From positions 923,888 through 987,887 of the forward strand of contig NW_004454178.1 of assembly GCF_000283155.1 (NCBI RefSeq): a DNA stretch of 64,000 bases. Direction: 5' to 3'. The translations under genes were made by a program, and so were the position numbers. The notes beneath the pieces are model-generated. The model saw only the letters and a list, made by a program, of their open reading frames with translations, searched no databases and was not told where the DNA came from. Shown here in pieces: positions 11,820 to 23,325 of the stretch (the first letter of the stretch is position 1; each line of letters opens with the position of its first letter). Origin of the DNA: Ceratotherium simum simum. Taxonomy: Eukaryota > Chordata > Mammalia > Perissodactyla > Rhinocerotidae.

Positions 11820-14800
11820 GTAAATAAGTACTTTTTATTAGTTTGAGAAATATTGAATTGGATTCAACAAAATGACAAGCAAAATTTTTGTTGTTTTGAA
11901 ATACCTAATTGGAAGGACATTTCAAAATCCTGATACTTCATGCTTTTAATAGAAAGTTAGAAATTCCAAGGCATCTTCATTTGGACAAGTAAACTCAAGT
12001 ACCACAGATGGGCCACATATCATAGGACAGGTTAAAAATTAAAAGGTGTATAAGATTCGCTAATCTCTATGTACTCAACATGCTTATTGGCGCTCTTTTG
12101 AAATATATAGTCTATAAAATACATTGGGCCATGTATTCTTACATAATTACATGGACTGAAAGCAGAATTTCCAAAGATTTTTCATGAAGTTGTTTCTCTA
12201 CATTATGTGAAATAAGGATTGTGCTTAAGCAAAGCTAAAGAAATTTATCTGCTGAATTTCTCAGATCGTTTAGTAGCTCAGTAAGCATTGTGAATCCTCA
12301 GCAGAATGAAGTGCTTCCCCAACTCATTAGACCATGGACCTCTTGTTTCTCTAGAAAATCTCATAGGATTAGTGCTCTAAAGTGGAATTTATATGCATAC
12401 TTGCTGGGGACCTGTCGCTCTTTAAAGTGTGAATCTGACATATGATTCATTTTTTCTGAATATCACATGATATATATTTTTGCTAAATTCCACCTCCATG
12501 CATATTTAAATAATGGAAAACTATAAGATTTGTAATTTTCTTGAGAATATTTTGACACAATTTATATACAACATTGGATTATAGAAAGACAAGAGGAAGC
12601 AATTGGTTTTAACCATCTGTTCTCGACATCTTAATTAAATCTGGGAATAGGTTTTTCCCATTAATCATTGTCCCAAATGTTGTCAGAAACAAAGTATGAG
12701 AACAGTTGAGCCCAGTAAGATTTCTGACCAGGAGAAGATTACTAAGAAGAATGTATTAGTAAAAATAAAGGTAGGTGGGATAAGTTTCAAAATGGATAAA
12801 TGCATTGGAAACATGTCTAGAAATCAGGCTCCACTTTGGCGAAGGGTATTCATAAAGCAAGTCAAGGAGTTAGGAACTATATCTATGGAATCTCCATTAC
12901 TGGTTTTAGAACTGCTACCCTGGAATTAGCTTCTCCATCATCCACGAGGCGGCAGGGACATACTGTCTACTGTGTATCTTCCCAATTCCCCTGTCTGTAA
13001 CTCAGGCCTACAAACACTTAGTTGAGTTTGAACTGCTGTGCCAACAGTATGACTGAAGTATTTGACCACACTACCTATTTTCTTCCAGAATACAAAATAA
13101 AATATTGGATTCTTTAATTTCAGACAGTAAGTATACAGTCAGTCAAATTCGCCTGGGGTCTTGATGCACAGAAAAATCTTATACAGATAAGGAAATATCC
13201 TGTGTAAGATTTCCTGGTCGTAAAAGGTCATGGACTCCCACCTATTTCTAAATCTAGCTTTTCTATAATCACTGAATCAGATGACTAAATTCATAAAGAC
13301 GTGTTAGCACAATGATCCTTGACAACAGCAAGCTTTTCACAAAGTTGCTTTGGAATGTGGAATGTCTAAGGAGAAAATGGAGGAAACAGTTCAACACCTG
13401 GAGACACAAATTGAAATATCTAGACTTATCAACTTCAGTTTAGGACACATGAAGCTGATAAAAATTATAGTCTTTCACAATTACTGCACCAGGTGGGTGC
13501 TAGAATTCCTCAGAACCAAAGGCATAGCTCTCTGAATCCAAATGGGCTTCTCTAATAGTTACATAAAATTTTTTAGTAGGACTTCAACAAAAATAGACTT
13601 CTCAAGCTTCGTTTTCTGAATATATTATAGGTCAATATTAAATTATTATTTTTTCCTCTAAAAATACAGTTCAACAAAAATTTTAACAAGGTTATATTGA
13701 CACAACATATAATCATAAAATAAAGCTTGAAAAGGCAATTTCTATCAGAGGCTACCAAAAAATAGAAAAGTAAGATCCCAAGAAAGTTGATCTCACCAAT
13801 TGAAAGGTCAGTATCCTCCCACCTCTAACCAAGATGAGTGTGTTTTATGATTCACACTAATCCTGTCACAGCCAGCAGGTGAGACCCACCTGGCCAGGTA
13901 AAATTCTGGGAGAATAACACTTCCTGTAATAATGCATATTTTGAGAGAAGGCCAACTACAGGTCTCCTGTAAGCATGAATTAACATCATGCGTGTCCTAA
14001 GCCTTCAGTAGACGAAAGAATGGATGTATCTTCGATGGTAATTCAATAACACTGTATAATTTCAAGGGGCCCCTGCCCAAGTAGTTGAGTGTTAATATAA
14101 ATGTCTAGGTATTGCATGAGAAAAACACCCTGAAAGACCTCTGAAGCCTTAACAGACCTTTCTCTTTGATCTACAGAGATAAATAAGCATCAAGAGCCCA
14201 AAATTGAAAAATCTTTTCCATGTTTCCATAGAGTCCCGCAGGTATTGTCCCCAAATCAAAATCCCAAGAGAAATGCAATGATAGTAGAGGATCATATTGC
14301 TTGCCACTGGCCTTCCAGAAAAATGCCTACAGCCAAAACCAAGCTGCTAATGAAAAGTGAAAGCAAATCTCTTAGGTGGAAATGGGTAAAGGAGTGTAAT
14401 CCAGCTTCTTTCCAGGTCAGAGACATCAGCAGACACTCAGAAGCACTCAAGGGCAAGCTAAAGGACAAGAGATACCTAGCCAGTGTAGAACTCTCTGCAT
14501 TTGCAAGCCTGAGACAGGCATGCAGAGGTCAGGAGACCACACTGAAGGGTGGCACGTGGCACTCTCATCTCTCAGCAGATCCTTGAGTTTCAGACTAATT
14601 AGCATTTAGGGAAATGGCATGGTTAAAGCTGTCTCAATATTATCAGATCAAAGTCAGTGTCAGGTCGGTCCTATGGCATCTGTACAATGGGCTCTCCTAA
14701 GATTCTATTCCTGGGGCCGGCCCAGTGGCGCAAGCGGTTAAGTGCGCACGCTCCGCCACGGCAGCCCAGGGTTCACCAGTTTGGATGCTGGGCGCGTACC

Positions 14801-15889
14801 GCCGCACCGCTTGGCAAGCCATGCTGTGGTGGCGTCCCATATAAAGTGGAGGAAGATGGGCATGGATGTTAGCCCAGGGCCAGTCTTCCTCAGCAAAAAG
14901 AGGAGGATTGGCAGATGTTAGCTCAGGACCGATCTTCCTGAAGAAAAAAAAAAAAAAGATTCTGTTCCTGTCGCTCCATCTGCTGATTAAAATGGGAAGC
15001 TCTGAAACTTACTAGTTATAAACAACTTAGTTCCTGACTCTGGTTTCATCAGTCAAGCTATCAGTATTGAAAATTTACAAATGAATGTGTTACCCATATG
15101 CACACTATTTCTAGCCTAATAGTTCTTTGGACGAGTGACCTATTACCATGAAGAAGAATAAAGAAGAGCTTTATTTCAATTTAATTTGCTCCCTTAGGAA
15201 TAAGAGACTAAATGATCCAAGTTTTAGAAAGGATGCAATAGGATATTTTCATTGTGTTATTTTTAGAGTTTTTATTATACAGATAAGAAAAACCCCTCAG
15301 AGAGGTCCCCCTGTGAGAGAAAGGTGTCATTTGGCTTTTAAAGGGTTAGAGGAGCCACTTAAACAAAAAGTAAATGGAATACAAGGACTGTGACCTCTAA
15401 AGTCCTTGTCTCATAGCCAAGTAGATTCCCATGGCATAGGGGTTATTCTTGGGGGTGATAACTCTGAAACACAGTTTTTAAAAGAGAGCCTTTGGTGAGA
15501 TTCAAAGAACAGAATAACCAAAGCCAGACTTCAAAGAAAGTGAATAATACTGGAAGCCTCAAAGCTGCAATCAAACCATAGTGTCAAAAAAAAAAAAAGA
15601 AAGAAAGACCCCTCTATCTTAGGTTAGACATGGGTAGAGGAGAAAGGTGTTAATATGTAAAGCAACCCGTATAATGGTACAAAAAGGATGTCGTTATCTT
15701 AGGCAGTATGGGGAAAATGATATGGACTAGAAATTCTAAGATTCCTTTCACATCCATGGTCGGAGGGATAGTAGAGTTAAATAAGTTTGTGGTTTGCAAT
15801 CGTGTTGTAATCATTTTTGGGAAACAGTCACCACAAATATAACATTTAATTTTAGCGAGGGATTTAAAAGCCTTTCTCCTCTCCTCTAG
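11820..15889 (+). other. MAP2: MAP2 intron between repeat-3 and repeat-4 exons
   Basis: About 4 kb with one clear insertion, the ERE1 SINE at 14714-14955. An A-rich tract lies at 15586-15607. A 113-codon frame at 14245-14586 has no recognisable domain and no splice context, so I treat it as chance. The rest shows nothing I can name. Confidence 0.8.
14699..14970 (+). mobile_element. ERE1 SINE, sense, with target-site duplication
   Basis: It starts GGGGCCGGCCCAGTGGCGCA and continues 'agcggttaagtgcgcacgctcc', a classic ERE1 tRNA-like head, with an A-rich tail ending at 14955. Flanks aagattctattcctg (14699-14713) and aagattctgttcctg (14956-14970) are a 15-bp duplication with one mismatch. Confidence 0.92.
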
Positions 15890-16002
15890 GTGGTGGGCGT
15901 GTGAAAATTGAGAGTGTAAAACTGGATTTCAAAGAAAAGGCCCAAGCTAAAGTAGGTTCGCTGGACAATGCTCACCACGTACCTGGAGGTGGTAATGTCA
16001 AG
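15890..16002 (+). CDS. MAP2: MAP2 exon, tubulin-binding repeat 4 (first part)
   Basis: This 113-bp exon (two bases plus 37 codons, the size of tau exon 12) sits between acceptor 'ctcctctag' and donor gtaaga. It completes the PGGG of the previous repeat, then encodes [20 protein letters not shown] with a KVGS contact motif and a [10 protein letters not shown] end. A strong pyrimidine tract (cctttctcctctcctctag) precedes it. The frame continues cleanly into the terminal exon at 16222. Confidence 0.96.
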
Positions 16003-16221
16003 GTAAGAAGCAAGGGCATGAGCCGATCTTGTCTTTTTTTTAAATCCTTCTGAAATACTCTTCATCAAAATGGGTCCCAGATTGAAGACCTAGACATACA
16101 AGAAGTAGGGATGGCAGAGCTGAATAGCAGTGACATTGACATCAGCTCTGGGATAGAGAGAAAAAGCTAGAAGCCAGTTAAGATGCTTGAGTTAACGAGG
16201 ACTGATGCTTGTCTTGAACAG
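16003..16221 (+). other. MAP2: Short final MAP2 intron
   Basis: This 219-base intron runs from donor gtaagaag to acceptor 'cttgaacag'. The acceptor has a poor pyrimidine tract. No repeats are seen. Confidence 0.9.
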
Positions 16222-16437
16222 ATTGACAGCCAAAAGTTGAACTTCAGAGAGCACGCTAAGGCCCGCGTGGACCATGGGGCTGAGATCATTACGCAGTCCC
16301 CGGGCAGATCCAGCGTGGCCTCCCCTCGACGACTCAGCAACGTCTCCTCTTCTGGAAGCATCAACCTGCTCGAATCCCCTCAGCTGGCCACTTTGGCCGA
16401 GGATGTCACTGCTGCACTTGCTAAGCAGGGCTTGTGA
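16222..16437 (+). CDS. MAP2: MAP2 terminal coding exon
   Basis: It holds 71 codons plus TGA at 16435-16437. It opens [20 protein letters not shown], finishing the repeat region, passes through a Ser/Pro-rich stretch including [14 protein letters not shown], and ends [20 protein letters not shown]. The tail parallels tau's C terminus (SPRHLSNVSSTGSI, SLAKQGL), as expected for the family. The SP sites are proline-directed kinase targets in MAP2/tau. No truncation or frameshift is seen. The open frame extends a little upstream of the splice site, but homology and the AG border place the exon start at 16222. Confidence 0.97.
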   Translation: MDSQKLNFREHAKARVDHGAEIITQSPGRSSVASPRRLSNVSSSGSINLLESPQLATLAEDVTAALAKQGL

Positions 16438-16536
16438 ATATTTCTCATTTAGCTTTGAAGTAATAACGTTTAGGCATGAGCTCTTGGCAGGAATGGGCTC
16501 TGAGCAGGTGTTATATTCATTCTTTACAATCCATAA

Positions 16537-16542
16537 AATAAA
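16537..16542 (+). promoter_or_regulatory. MAP2: Possible proximal poly(A) signal in MAP2 3'UTR
   Basis: AATAAA occurs 100 bases after the stop codon. Another is at 18800-18805. Either could yield short 3'UTR forms lacking most of the 3'UTR; neither is shown to be used. Confidence 0.3.
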
Positions 16543-19500
16543 TAATCTCATTCCCAAACTGTAGTCATTGTTACAATTTTATAAAAAAAAAACATGAATA
16601 GTATATGCAGAAATTGACTTGATTTCCATTCGCAACAGGAAGACACTGGCTTTACATGAGTACAATTGGACAATTATTTTTGCTCTGCTCTGTTTTGCAT
16701 GGAGAATTATTATTTCAAAAATTGCATTTTTACCTTTCATGTGCCTGAAGGCTATCCACTACGTTCTGAAAGGCCTTGTTAAAATCCAAGCTGCTCATTT
16801 CACTGTTCTGTTGCTGGGTGAAAACACAAACGCTGCCCATTGTAACTTACTACAAGTCAAATTAAATCAGGAGTCTGATTGCAGGAAGGGAAGAGCATGT
16901 AAGAAATACGTTTTTTTTTAAATGTTATTTTGTATAAATGGGAAGAAAGATTCAATTAAGTTATTAACATTTTGGACCTGGATTATTATATCAGAGTATA
17001 AGTAAGTCAATCCAATAAATTATTTAACTAATTAAAAAATAGGTACGAAGCCTTGGAGCTGCAGTTGAGGAAGTGGTGTAGAAGTGCATCTCTTAGGAAT
17101 GTTGCACTTTCATTAGGACGGACTCGTGTCTGATTAGAATGTCAGTTGATCAGCTAGATTTGTGTCCACACTACCAGTTTCACACCCTTTTCCATCTGTT
17201 TGATACAGTATTATAGATATAAATATATATATATTTCTCTGTGGCCATTTGTGATACTTCCTCATATACTTGAATATTATACTTCCTTATTCACAGTATC
17301 TGTGTCTCCTGCACCCTTTGGTGTTACAATTTTAGGTATGTGAAAGTAGCTGTTAGCAGGGTTCTTTCCCTATTTAAAAAAAAAAAAATTACGTTAAAAA
17401 AGACAAAATGTTTTAGCATGAAGTTGCTTTCTGTAACAACTCAAAGCTGTAACCCTGTTTTAGTGCCAGATACAAGTCTCTTCCGTGATGCTAGAAAAAT
17501 TTATTTTTCTTTGCTTTCACCAACATGGAGTTTGTGGGGGTGGGTCCAGTTATACATAAAAGGATTTACAGATTGTTGGTTTAAGGTTATGGGTTTATCT
17601 AATTTTGAATCACGGAATAGTTTGGGTTTTATTCCTGTAATCATTCATGAAACAGACTTCCTAAGATTTCTTTTTTTTTTTTTCCCCCATTTGCTAAAGT
17701 TGAAACTGACAACAGTGGGAGCTTGGGACATGGTAGCCCATTCTTCCAAATAATACCTGCTTGTTAAATTATCTGATAGAAGATGTTTGGCTTCCTTACT
17801 CAAAGTAAAGATTCCTTGATCAGAAGGGAAAAATACAGTATTTGGAGAAGCTAGAGCTGCAAAACATGTAAGATGCAGGTATTTATCTAAATCAGTTTTT
17901 TCACGACTCCAAGATTGCACTCTATAAAGGAACAATGACTGACTTAAGTATTACTTACCAGTGGATAACTGTTCTGACTTTTTATATGCAGTCTAGAAAT
18001 CACAAATCAATTAATTTCTCTCACAAATCATTCATCTTAGACTTATGAATAAACAATGAAATAGTCAATGGCCTGAATAAGGCAATGAGTTATCAGGCTG
18101 GGTGGATGCTTTTTAGTATTTTATCTATTCTTTTTCTTGCTCAGGGCTGGTAGGTTGGATCTGAACAGTTAAAGACAAATGGTCTGATAGGTATTTGAGC
18201 CAAATCAATTCCTGATTGATTAGAGGAAGAAATGATGAGCATGGACGGAGGCAACAAGGAAGGATAGTAGCATCTAAGAAAGATGCAAAGACAGAGACGT
18301 GGGTGCCATTTTGTGACCCACTGGATATTGCAATCAGTGTGACCTCCACAAAAGAAACTCCAGGAGCAAAATTCATTCTCAGCTAAGAGGTTTTACGTAG
18401 GCAAATCTGTCTGCAACCACTATAAATTAGTTATTTTATACGACAGTCAAAGTTAGAAACTACTGAGTAGGACTATGGATGTGTCTATTTTCTGCCTAAT
18501 ACTAGCTGTGAGGTTTGATTTGACCAATCTGGGCATTTTATTCATTAGCTTCTCTTGAAATGCACCAGAAAATAGGAGAAGAAAGAATAGTTGTGTGGAG
18601 ACTTATGGTATTTTCTTACATGTTTGATAGTGGTAGATAGTGATTAAAATTCTCTAGAAAGAAGTGAATAGCTGATTAGAACAGGTTTAACATGTGAAAC
18701 ATATTTTTTTTCAACCTGGTTTAAGTTTTTTATAAAAGTTAAGAATAAGTAAACATGCTCTACATATTAAAATTCAGTTTCTTACAAATACATGTCCAAA
18801 ATAAAGATTATATAAAACTCTAAATTATTAGATTTGGCGTTAAAACGTTTATTTCAAATCACAGCAAAATTATAATGAATAAATGCCCTTACTTTGTATG
18901 GAAATGCGATTCTTTATAAAATTAACAAAAAGAAACTGATAATTTGTACCAGTGAAAGAGAGAAACACACAGGCTAAATGTCTTCTTATGGGGATAAGGG
19001 CGGAACCCATCTTGCCTTCACTCTCAAGATTAACAATGCAAATTAAGCTTTTTGAACACCACTCTTGTGGGGACACCCATACGCTGATCTAGAAATTAAA
19101 ACTTCATAGTTTCAATTCTAGATCTATTAATGCCAGTTTCTCTCTGGCTGTCGCCTTTGAGAACCTGTTTAAGGATACATAAGTAATCCAGAGCTGTCAA
19201 GAGTTAAAAGGCCAACTTCTCCAATGGACTCACTGTCTCTGGGTCACCTGCAACCAAGAATTGGGTACCTTACGAGGATGCAGGAAGGATCCGAGTTCAC
19301 AATGAGTTTCAAAGGCCATGTTCATTAAGAACCTACTCTCTCTGGATTCTCCTGCTGAGTTCCAGCAGGGCGATGGGCTGAATCCCGCCCACAAGCAAGA
19401 CGCCTGTGTGACCCCGACTGGGCATGGCTGAAGAAGACTGAAGAGGGAACTTGGTTACATGGAAGAGTGCACTGATGGTAACTGGCCTTCTCCACACACT

Positions 19501-20079
19501 CATGTAGTAGTACAGCAGGAAATGCCATCATCAGCCGAAATACAACAAACATTATGTCGACGTTATTAAAGAAATAATCATCTCAATGTGGTTGATTCTG
19601 ACATAGCTGCAATTACAGTTTTTCTCCTATTTTTCATGCCACAATCTAGGTAGTAAAAAAAAAGTAGATTCATGGCTTGGAAAGGCAAATTCTAAGCATT
19701 CCTTCAAAGATTGATATGCTAAAGTCAGCATTGATGTTTGTCTTTTTACACCTAGGAATTTTAGCCTGGGTATGTAGGTTGAGGCCAAGTCCCTCTGCAG
19801 GAAAAAGCTTATTTTTAAACTCAGAAAATGTCAATCATGAAAATCTACTTCAACTTTAGCAAAGAGGGGAAAAAAAATCAATGAAAAGTATACTCTGTAT
19901 GCTGGGAATCCAGGGTTCCAACATGCCGCTACAAATCTGTGGGGGGTTTCTTTCTTCTGATGATCCTAGAGCCTGTCTCCATAGAAAGGCATTTCTTCAA
20001 TGGCTGGTTGTAGTTAGTTTCATGTTTTTCAATCAAAATTTGCAAATGTATTTGTTGCTGTATAGTGATTGTTTTGCAA

Positions 20080-20085
20080 AATAAA
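20080..20085 (+). promoter_or_regulatory. MAP2: Probable distal MAP2 poly(A) signal
   Basis: AATAAA in 'gcaaaataaaattgc' is followed 25-50 bases later by a GT-rich stretch (agattgtttctttgtctctgg), the usual downstream element. Repeat-derived sequence begins soon after (about 20,190), in line with the transcript ending near 20,100. Confidence 0.65.
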
Positions 20086-20189
20086 ATTGCTTGTCACCTA
20101 ACTGATAGTTTCAGATTGTTTCTTTGTCTCTGGAAAATAAATATTAGTCTCAATCCAATCTAAGAAAAATTGTGAAGAGAAGGCCACAA

Positions 20190-20760
20190 TTATCAGCTGA
20201 ATTCCTACTGTGTCAGGCCTTGTCACTACTGTATTAGCAGGATGCTGTCACAAGTGACAGAAACTCAAATTGAATTGGCCTTAGCATAAAGGCAAATTTA
20301 TTGGTTCAAGTAACCAACTAGGCAGGAGTATCTACCCCAGGCATGGATGGATCCAGACACTCAAAAGATGTCATTAAGAATCTTTCTTTTTCTAACTCTG
20401 GATCCAGGCTCTCAAAAGAGGTCATCAGGAATCTTTCTTTTTCCACATCTTAGTTCTGCTTCCTCTGTGTTGGCTTCATTCTCAGTCAGGCACCCCTTTC
20501 ATGATGGTCACTGGAAGCTCCAGGTTTCACAACCTAGCGAAGAAAGCCTCTTTCCCTATAGCACTGGCCAAACAAGTGAGTCACCGCCTCACTTGTGCTG
20601 ATTGGCCCGACTTGGGTCACATACCCAACTCTGTCACAGGTGGTTGGGGTAGAAGGAGAGGAAAGGGAGCAGTGGCCCCATCTGAACCAGAGGAACTGAT
20701 TTGGAGAGGAAATGTTCCCTCCAAAGACAAGTCAGCCTGCTACTGCCAGAAGATAGAGGA
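20190..20760. repeat. Old interspersed repeat, family not named
   Basis: Text such as 'actcaaattgaattggccttagcataaaggcaaatttattgg', 'ggatccag...ctcaaa', 'gcttcctctgtgttggcttcattctcag' and 'gattggcccgacttgggtcacat' belongs to a common mammalian dispersed repeat that I recognise but cannot name with confidence. It contains a direct duplication at 20349-20450. Confidence 0.5.
20349..20450 (+). repeat. 51-bp tandem duplication
   Basis: Two adjacent 51-base units, 20349-20399 and 20400-20450, both begin ggatccag and share ctcaaaaga.gtcat.a.gaatctttctttttc, differing at several bases. Confidence 0.8.
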
Positions 20761-20837
20761 ATTGATCTGGTGCAGGCCATACAAAGAGACACTTCTACAT
20801 CCACACACCCTATTCTCTATCTTTCTTCATCCTTTAG

Positions 20838-20974
20838 CTCTCTGCTACTCAAATTGTGCTCAGGCTTCACCTGGGAGCTTGTTAGAAATGCAAAGTCTCA
20901 GGCCCCACCCCAGACCAGTTTACAACATTCCCCTGGGTGACTCATCTGCACATTAACGTTTGAGAAGCACTCAG
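20838..20974 (+). repeat. MER5A-like DNA transposon remnant
   Basis: 'cacctgggagcttgttagaaatgcaaagtctcaggccccaccccagacc' followed by 'cattaacgtttgagaagcactcag' matches the MER5A consensus order closely. Confidence 0.75.
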
Positions 20975-23169
20975 TTCATCCAGTCCTTGCTCATGTGTGT
21001 AAGGAGGAAGACTCCACTGCAGCCCACTAACGGGTAAAAATTACCCCGAAGACTACCTAAGACAGCATCACTAACTCCAATGTCAGAGTTTAGTTACCAC
21101 ACAGTAGAAACTGTGACTAGGGGAAGAAATACTTTCATACTGGAGGTTTTCCAGACCTCATTAACAAGGCAAAGAAGACTTTACTTGGCTTGAGAAGAAA
21201 CAAGTAACTCAGATATAGTGGAGGATGACACAATAACCCTCTGTGTAGCTTATAGGGAAAAAAAATGTTCCTCTTCTCTTTTATGATGTGACACTTAACC
21301 TGTAGAACCACAACCCAAATAATTCAGGGCTATAATGTTGTCCCTGTCAAACGTACACAGACCAGCAACCTAAAATTGTTCAAAACACTGTCCTGTGTGG
21401 GGTTTTCTTGAGTATGTTGAAGAAACATCTTAGACACAGTCCTAAAAGCCCCCTTTTTTTCTTTCATCCCTTTCTGTCACAAACACACCACAGCTGTTCC
21501 AACTTCTCCAAATTCCATTAAAATCTCCAGCCCGAGGCCTGGCTGAGGTAACAGACCTATTGTCTCCAAATGTGCTTTGTGTGGCCTGCAGTGTTTTCAA
21601 ACTCAAGAAAGTTGACACACACACACACAATCCAGATTTGGGTCTTTGAAAGGCTAAAAGATTTGGCAACACTGGGCCTGCATTTGTTCGTGATAACGGT
21701 TGGCCAGAGCTGGTGCGTGATGATGAGATGGGTCTGCCGCCTCCACTTGGACGCAGTGCCCGCCCGTGCCTGTCGTTACTCCCAGCCCACTTCATTCCGT
21801 TTCACCCTTTAGGCAATTAGACTCTGCAGATTTAGAGTTTATAACCTCTGATTCAGACCCGCTTCTCTTTCCCTCCCTTCCAATTTCTTCCTCATCCTGT
21901 GCAACAAAAACCCAAAAGAACAAGCCCTTAATCCTAGAGAGGAGGAGGGAAAAGGTCAGGTTGGGTAGGTCAGATCCTAATCCTCAGGGAGCCTGGGAAC
22001 CTGGGAAACCAAGAGTTAATAGATTTTTGCCCTGTCTCAAGGAAAAAGAAAAAAAGCCTTCAATTATTACCTGTATTTGACAGTAGCAACTGGTAACTTT
22101 CACGTCCATGATAAACACATTTAAAATTCTGCTCCTACCTGTATTTATCATTGAAGCAGAGAAAAAAGAAAAATACAGTGGAGTTTTTTCTTGTTTCCCC
22201 ACCCTGTAAAAAATAAAAATCTCATTGTCAAGTGAGAAATGAAAAAAATTACCATCTTACTCAGTGGGCCTGAACTTAGAGGACACTTGCCTATTACTTT
22301 TGGAAGTAGAAGAAAGGCGTAGTGGAAAGACGATCTAACCTAGTCAGGAGAGTGACGTGTTCTTAAACCCGGGCTGATCTTCAGCCAACATACTCCTTAT
22401 TCAGCTAATAAGTTGTTAAAATATTGAAAGACTTGCTGCCCAAGCCTCCTCCTTACCAGTACCTGCCTTTTCCAACCAGGCCTATTGCCCTGGGCTCCAC
22501 AGACCTCCTCCAATCAAGCACCTGTAAGGTTAACGCCTGCTACAGCAGAAAGCCTCCAAGATCCAGTCCCCCCACGATTCCTGCCTTCCAGGTGTCACCA
22601 GTGGCTATGATCCCCTCAGGGGCTCTGGAGAACTGGCCTGTGCATCACAGCTGTCACAGGAAGCCCAGATGGTCTAGGCGGGCACCTAGCAGCCTGTTGG
22701 CTTGCCAGCCAGCCCACCACAGCTCTCCCTTACCTATTGTTGTCCCTGCATTGCCCCCTCCCCCAAGTCAGAAGAAGACTGGGACCTTACAGAGGAGACA
22801 GTGCTGTTTTTGGCCTCCTGGTGGGCAGGTACCTGGTGCTCATATCATCATGCCTTGGCTATGGTCACCTACTACCAGTCTTCATTCCCCCAAGAGCCTC
22901 CCTCGTGTGGTTGCTTATAGGAACAGCAGTCGCCACAGGCCTCACCAGAGTATGAGAGACAGGCGGCAGGCACTGAAGAGGTAATGGGGCTCCTGGGCCA
23001 ACAACAGAAGAGGTTGTGAGCAGTAGATAGGCCCATGGGGCAGTGTGGGCCTAATGGTACCTAATGTAAAACCTTCTTATGGTCCCTGTTGAAATTCACC
23101 TCCATCTAAAAGCCACCAAAAGTCCATCTGATATGGGCATCAACAACATTAATTTTGTGCATATTTAGT

Positions 23170-23325
23170 GGTTGCACCAGGCATCCTTATAAACATACGT
23201 TAACCCCTGGGAGTACTGTTATTATCAGCGTCCCCATTTTACAGATGAGAAAACTGAGCATAGAGAGGTCATTTGAAACAATGGGAGAGCTGTAATTTGA
23301 ACCCAAGCAGCCCAACAACAGGTGT
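23170..23325 (-). repeat. MIR SINE remnant, antisense
   Basis: Contains 'ccccattttacagatgagaaaactgag', 'agagaggtcat' and 'aatttgaacccaagcagcc', the reverse complement of the MIR core. Confidence 0.75.

Larger units (their letters stand above)
1..20100 (+). other. MAP2: MAP2 gene, 3' portion (introns, tubulin-binding exons, 3'UTR)
   Basis: MAP2 is a neuronal, mainly dendritic microtubule-stabilising protein of the MAP2/tau/MAP4 family. Its C-terminal tubulin-binding repeats sit in small exons with the same sizes as those of tau. The window opens inside the intron upstream of the alternative repeat-2 exon; the exon carrying repeat 1 (with the motif KIGSTDNIKYQP) was looked for and not seen, so it must lie upstream of base 1. 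Exons of 93, 82, 113 and 216 coding bases then follow with consistent phases and GT/AG borders. The reading is MAP2 rather than tau or MAP4 because repeat 3 starts [18 protein letters not shown], repeat 2 starts [14 protein letters not shown], and the tail ends in [12 protein letters not shown]. The gene end near 20,100 is inferred from a poly(A) signal. Confidence 0.93.
16438..20100 (+). other. MAP2: MAP2 3' untranslated region (end inferred)
   Basis: About 3.7 kb of AT-rich, repeat-poor sequence follows the stop. Its length agrees with the long MAP2 3'UTR known in other mammals. U-rich and ATTTA-type stretches occur, for example around 17212-17240. In rat a dendritic targeting element lies roughly 2.4-3.1 kb into the 3'UTR; if colinear, that would be near 18,870-19,510 here (inference). 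Frames of 60-137 codons inside it look like chance. The 3' end is set by the AATAAA at 20080. Confidence 0.7.

Noticed and set aside
14245..14586. 113-codon plus frame in a MAP2 intron
   Set aside because: No recognisable domain, no convincing splice sites, and MAP2 exon order is complete without it.
16192..16564. Minus-strand and alternative plus-strand frames over the MAP2 last exon
   Set aside because: Shadows of the real MAP2 coding frame.
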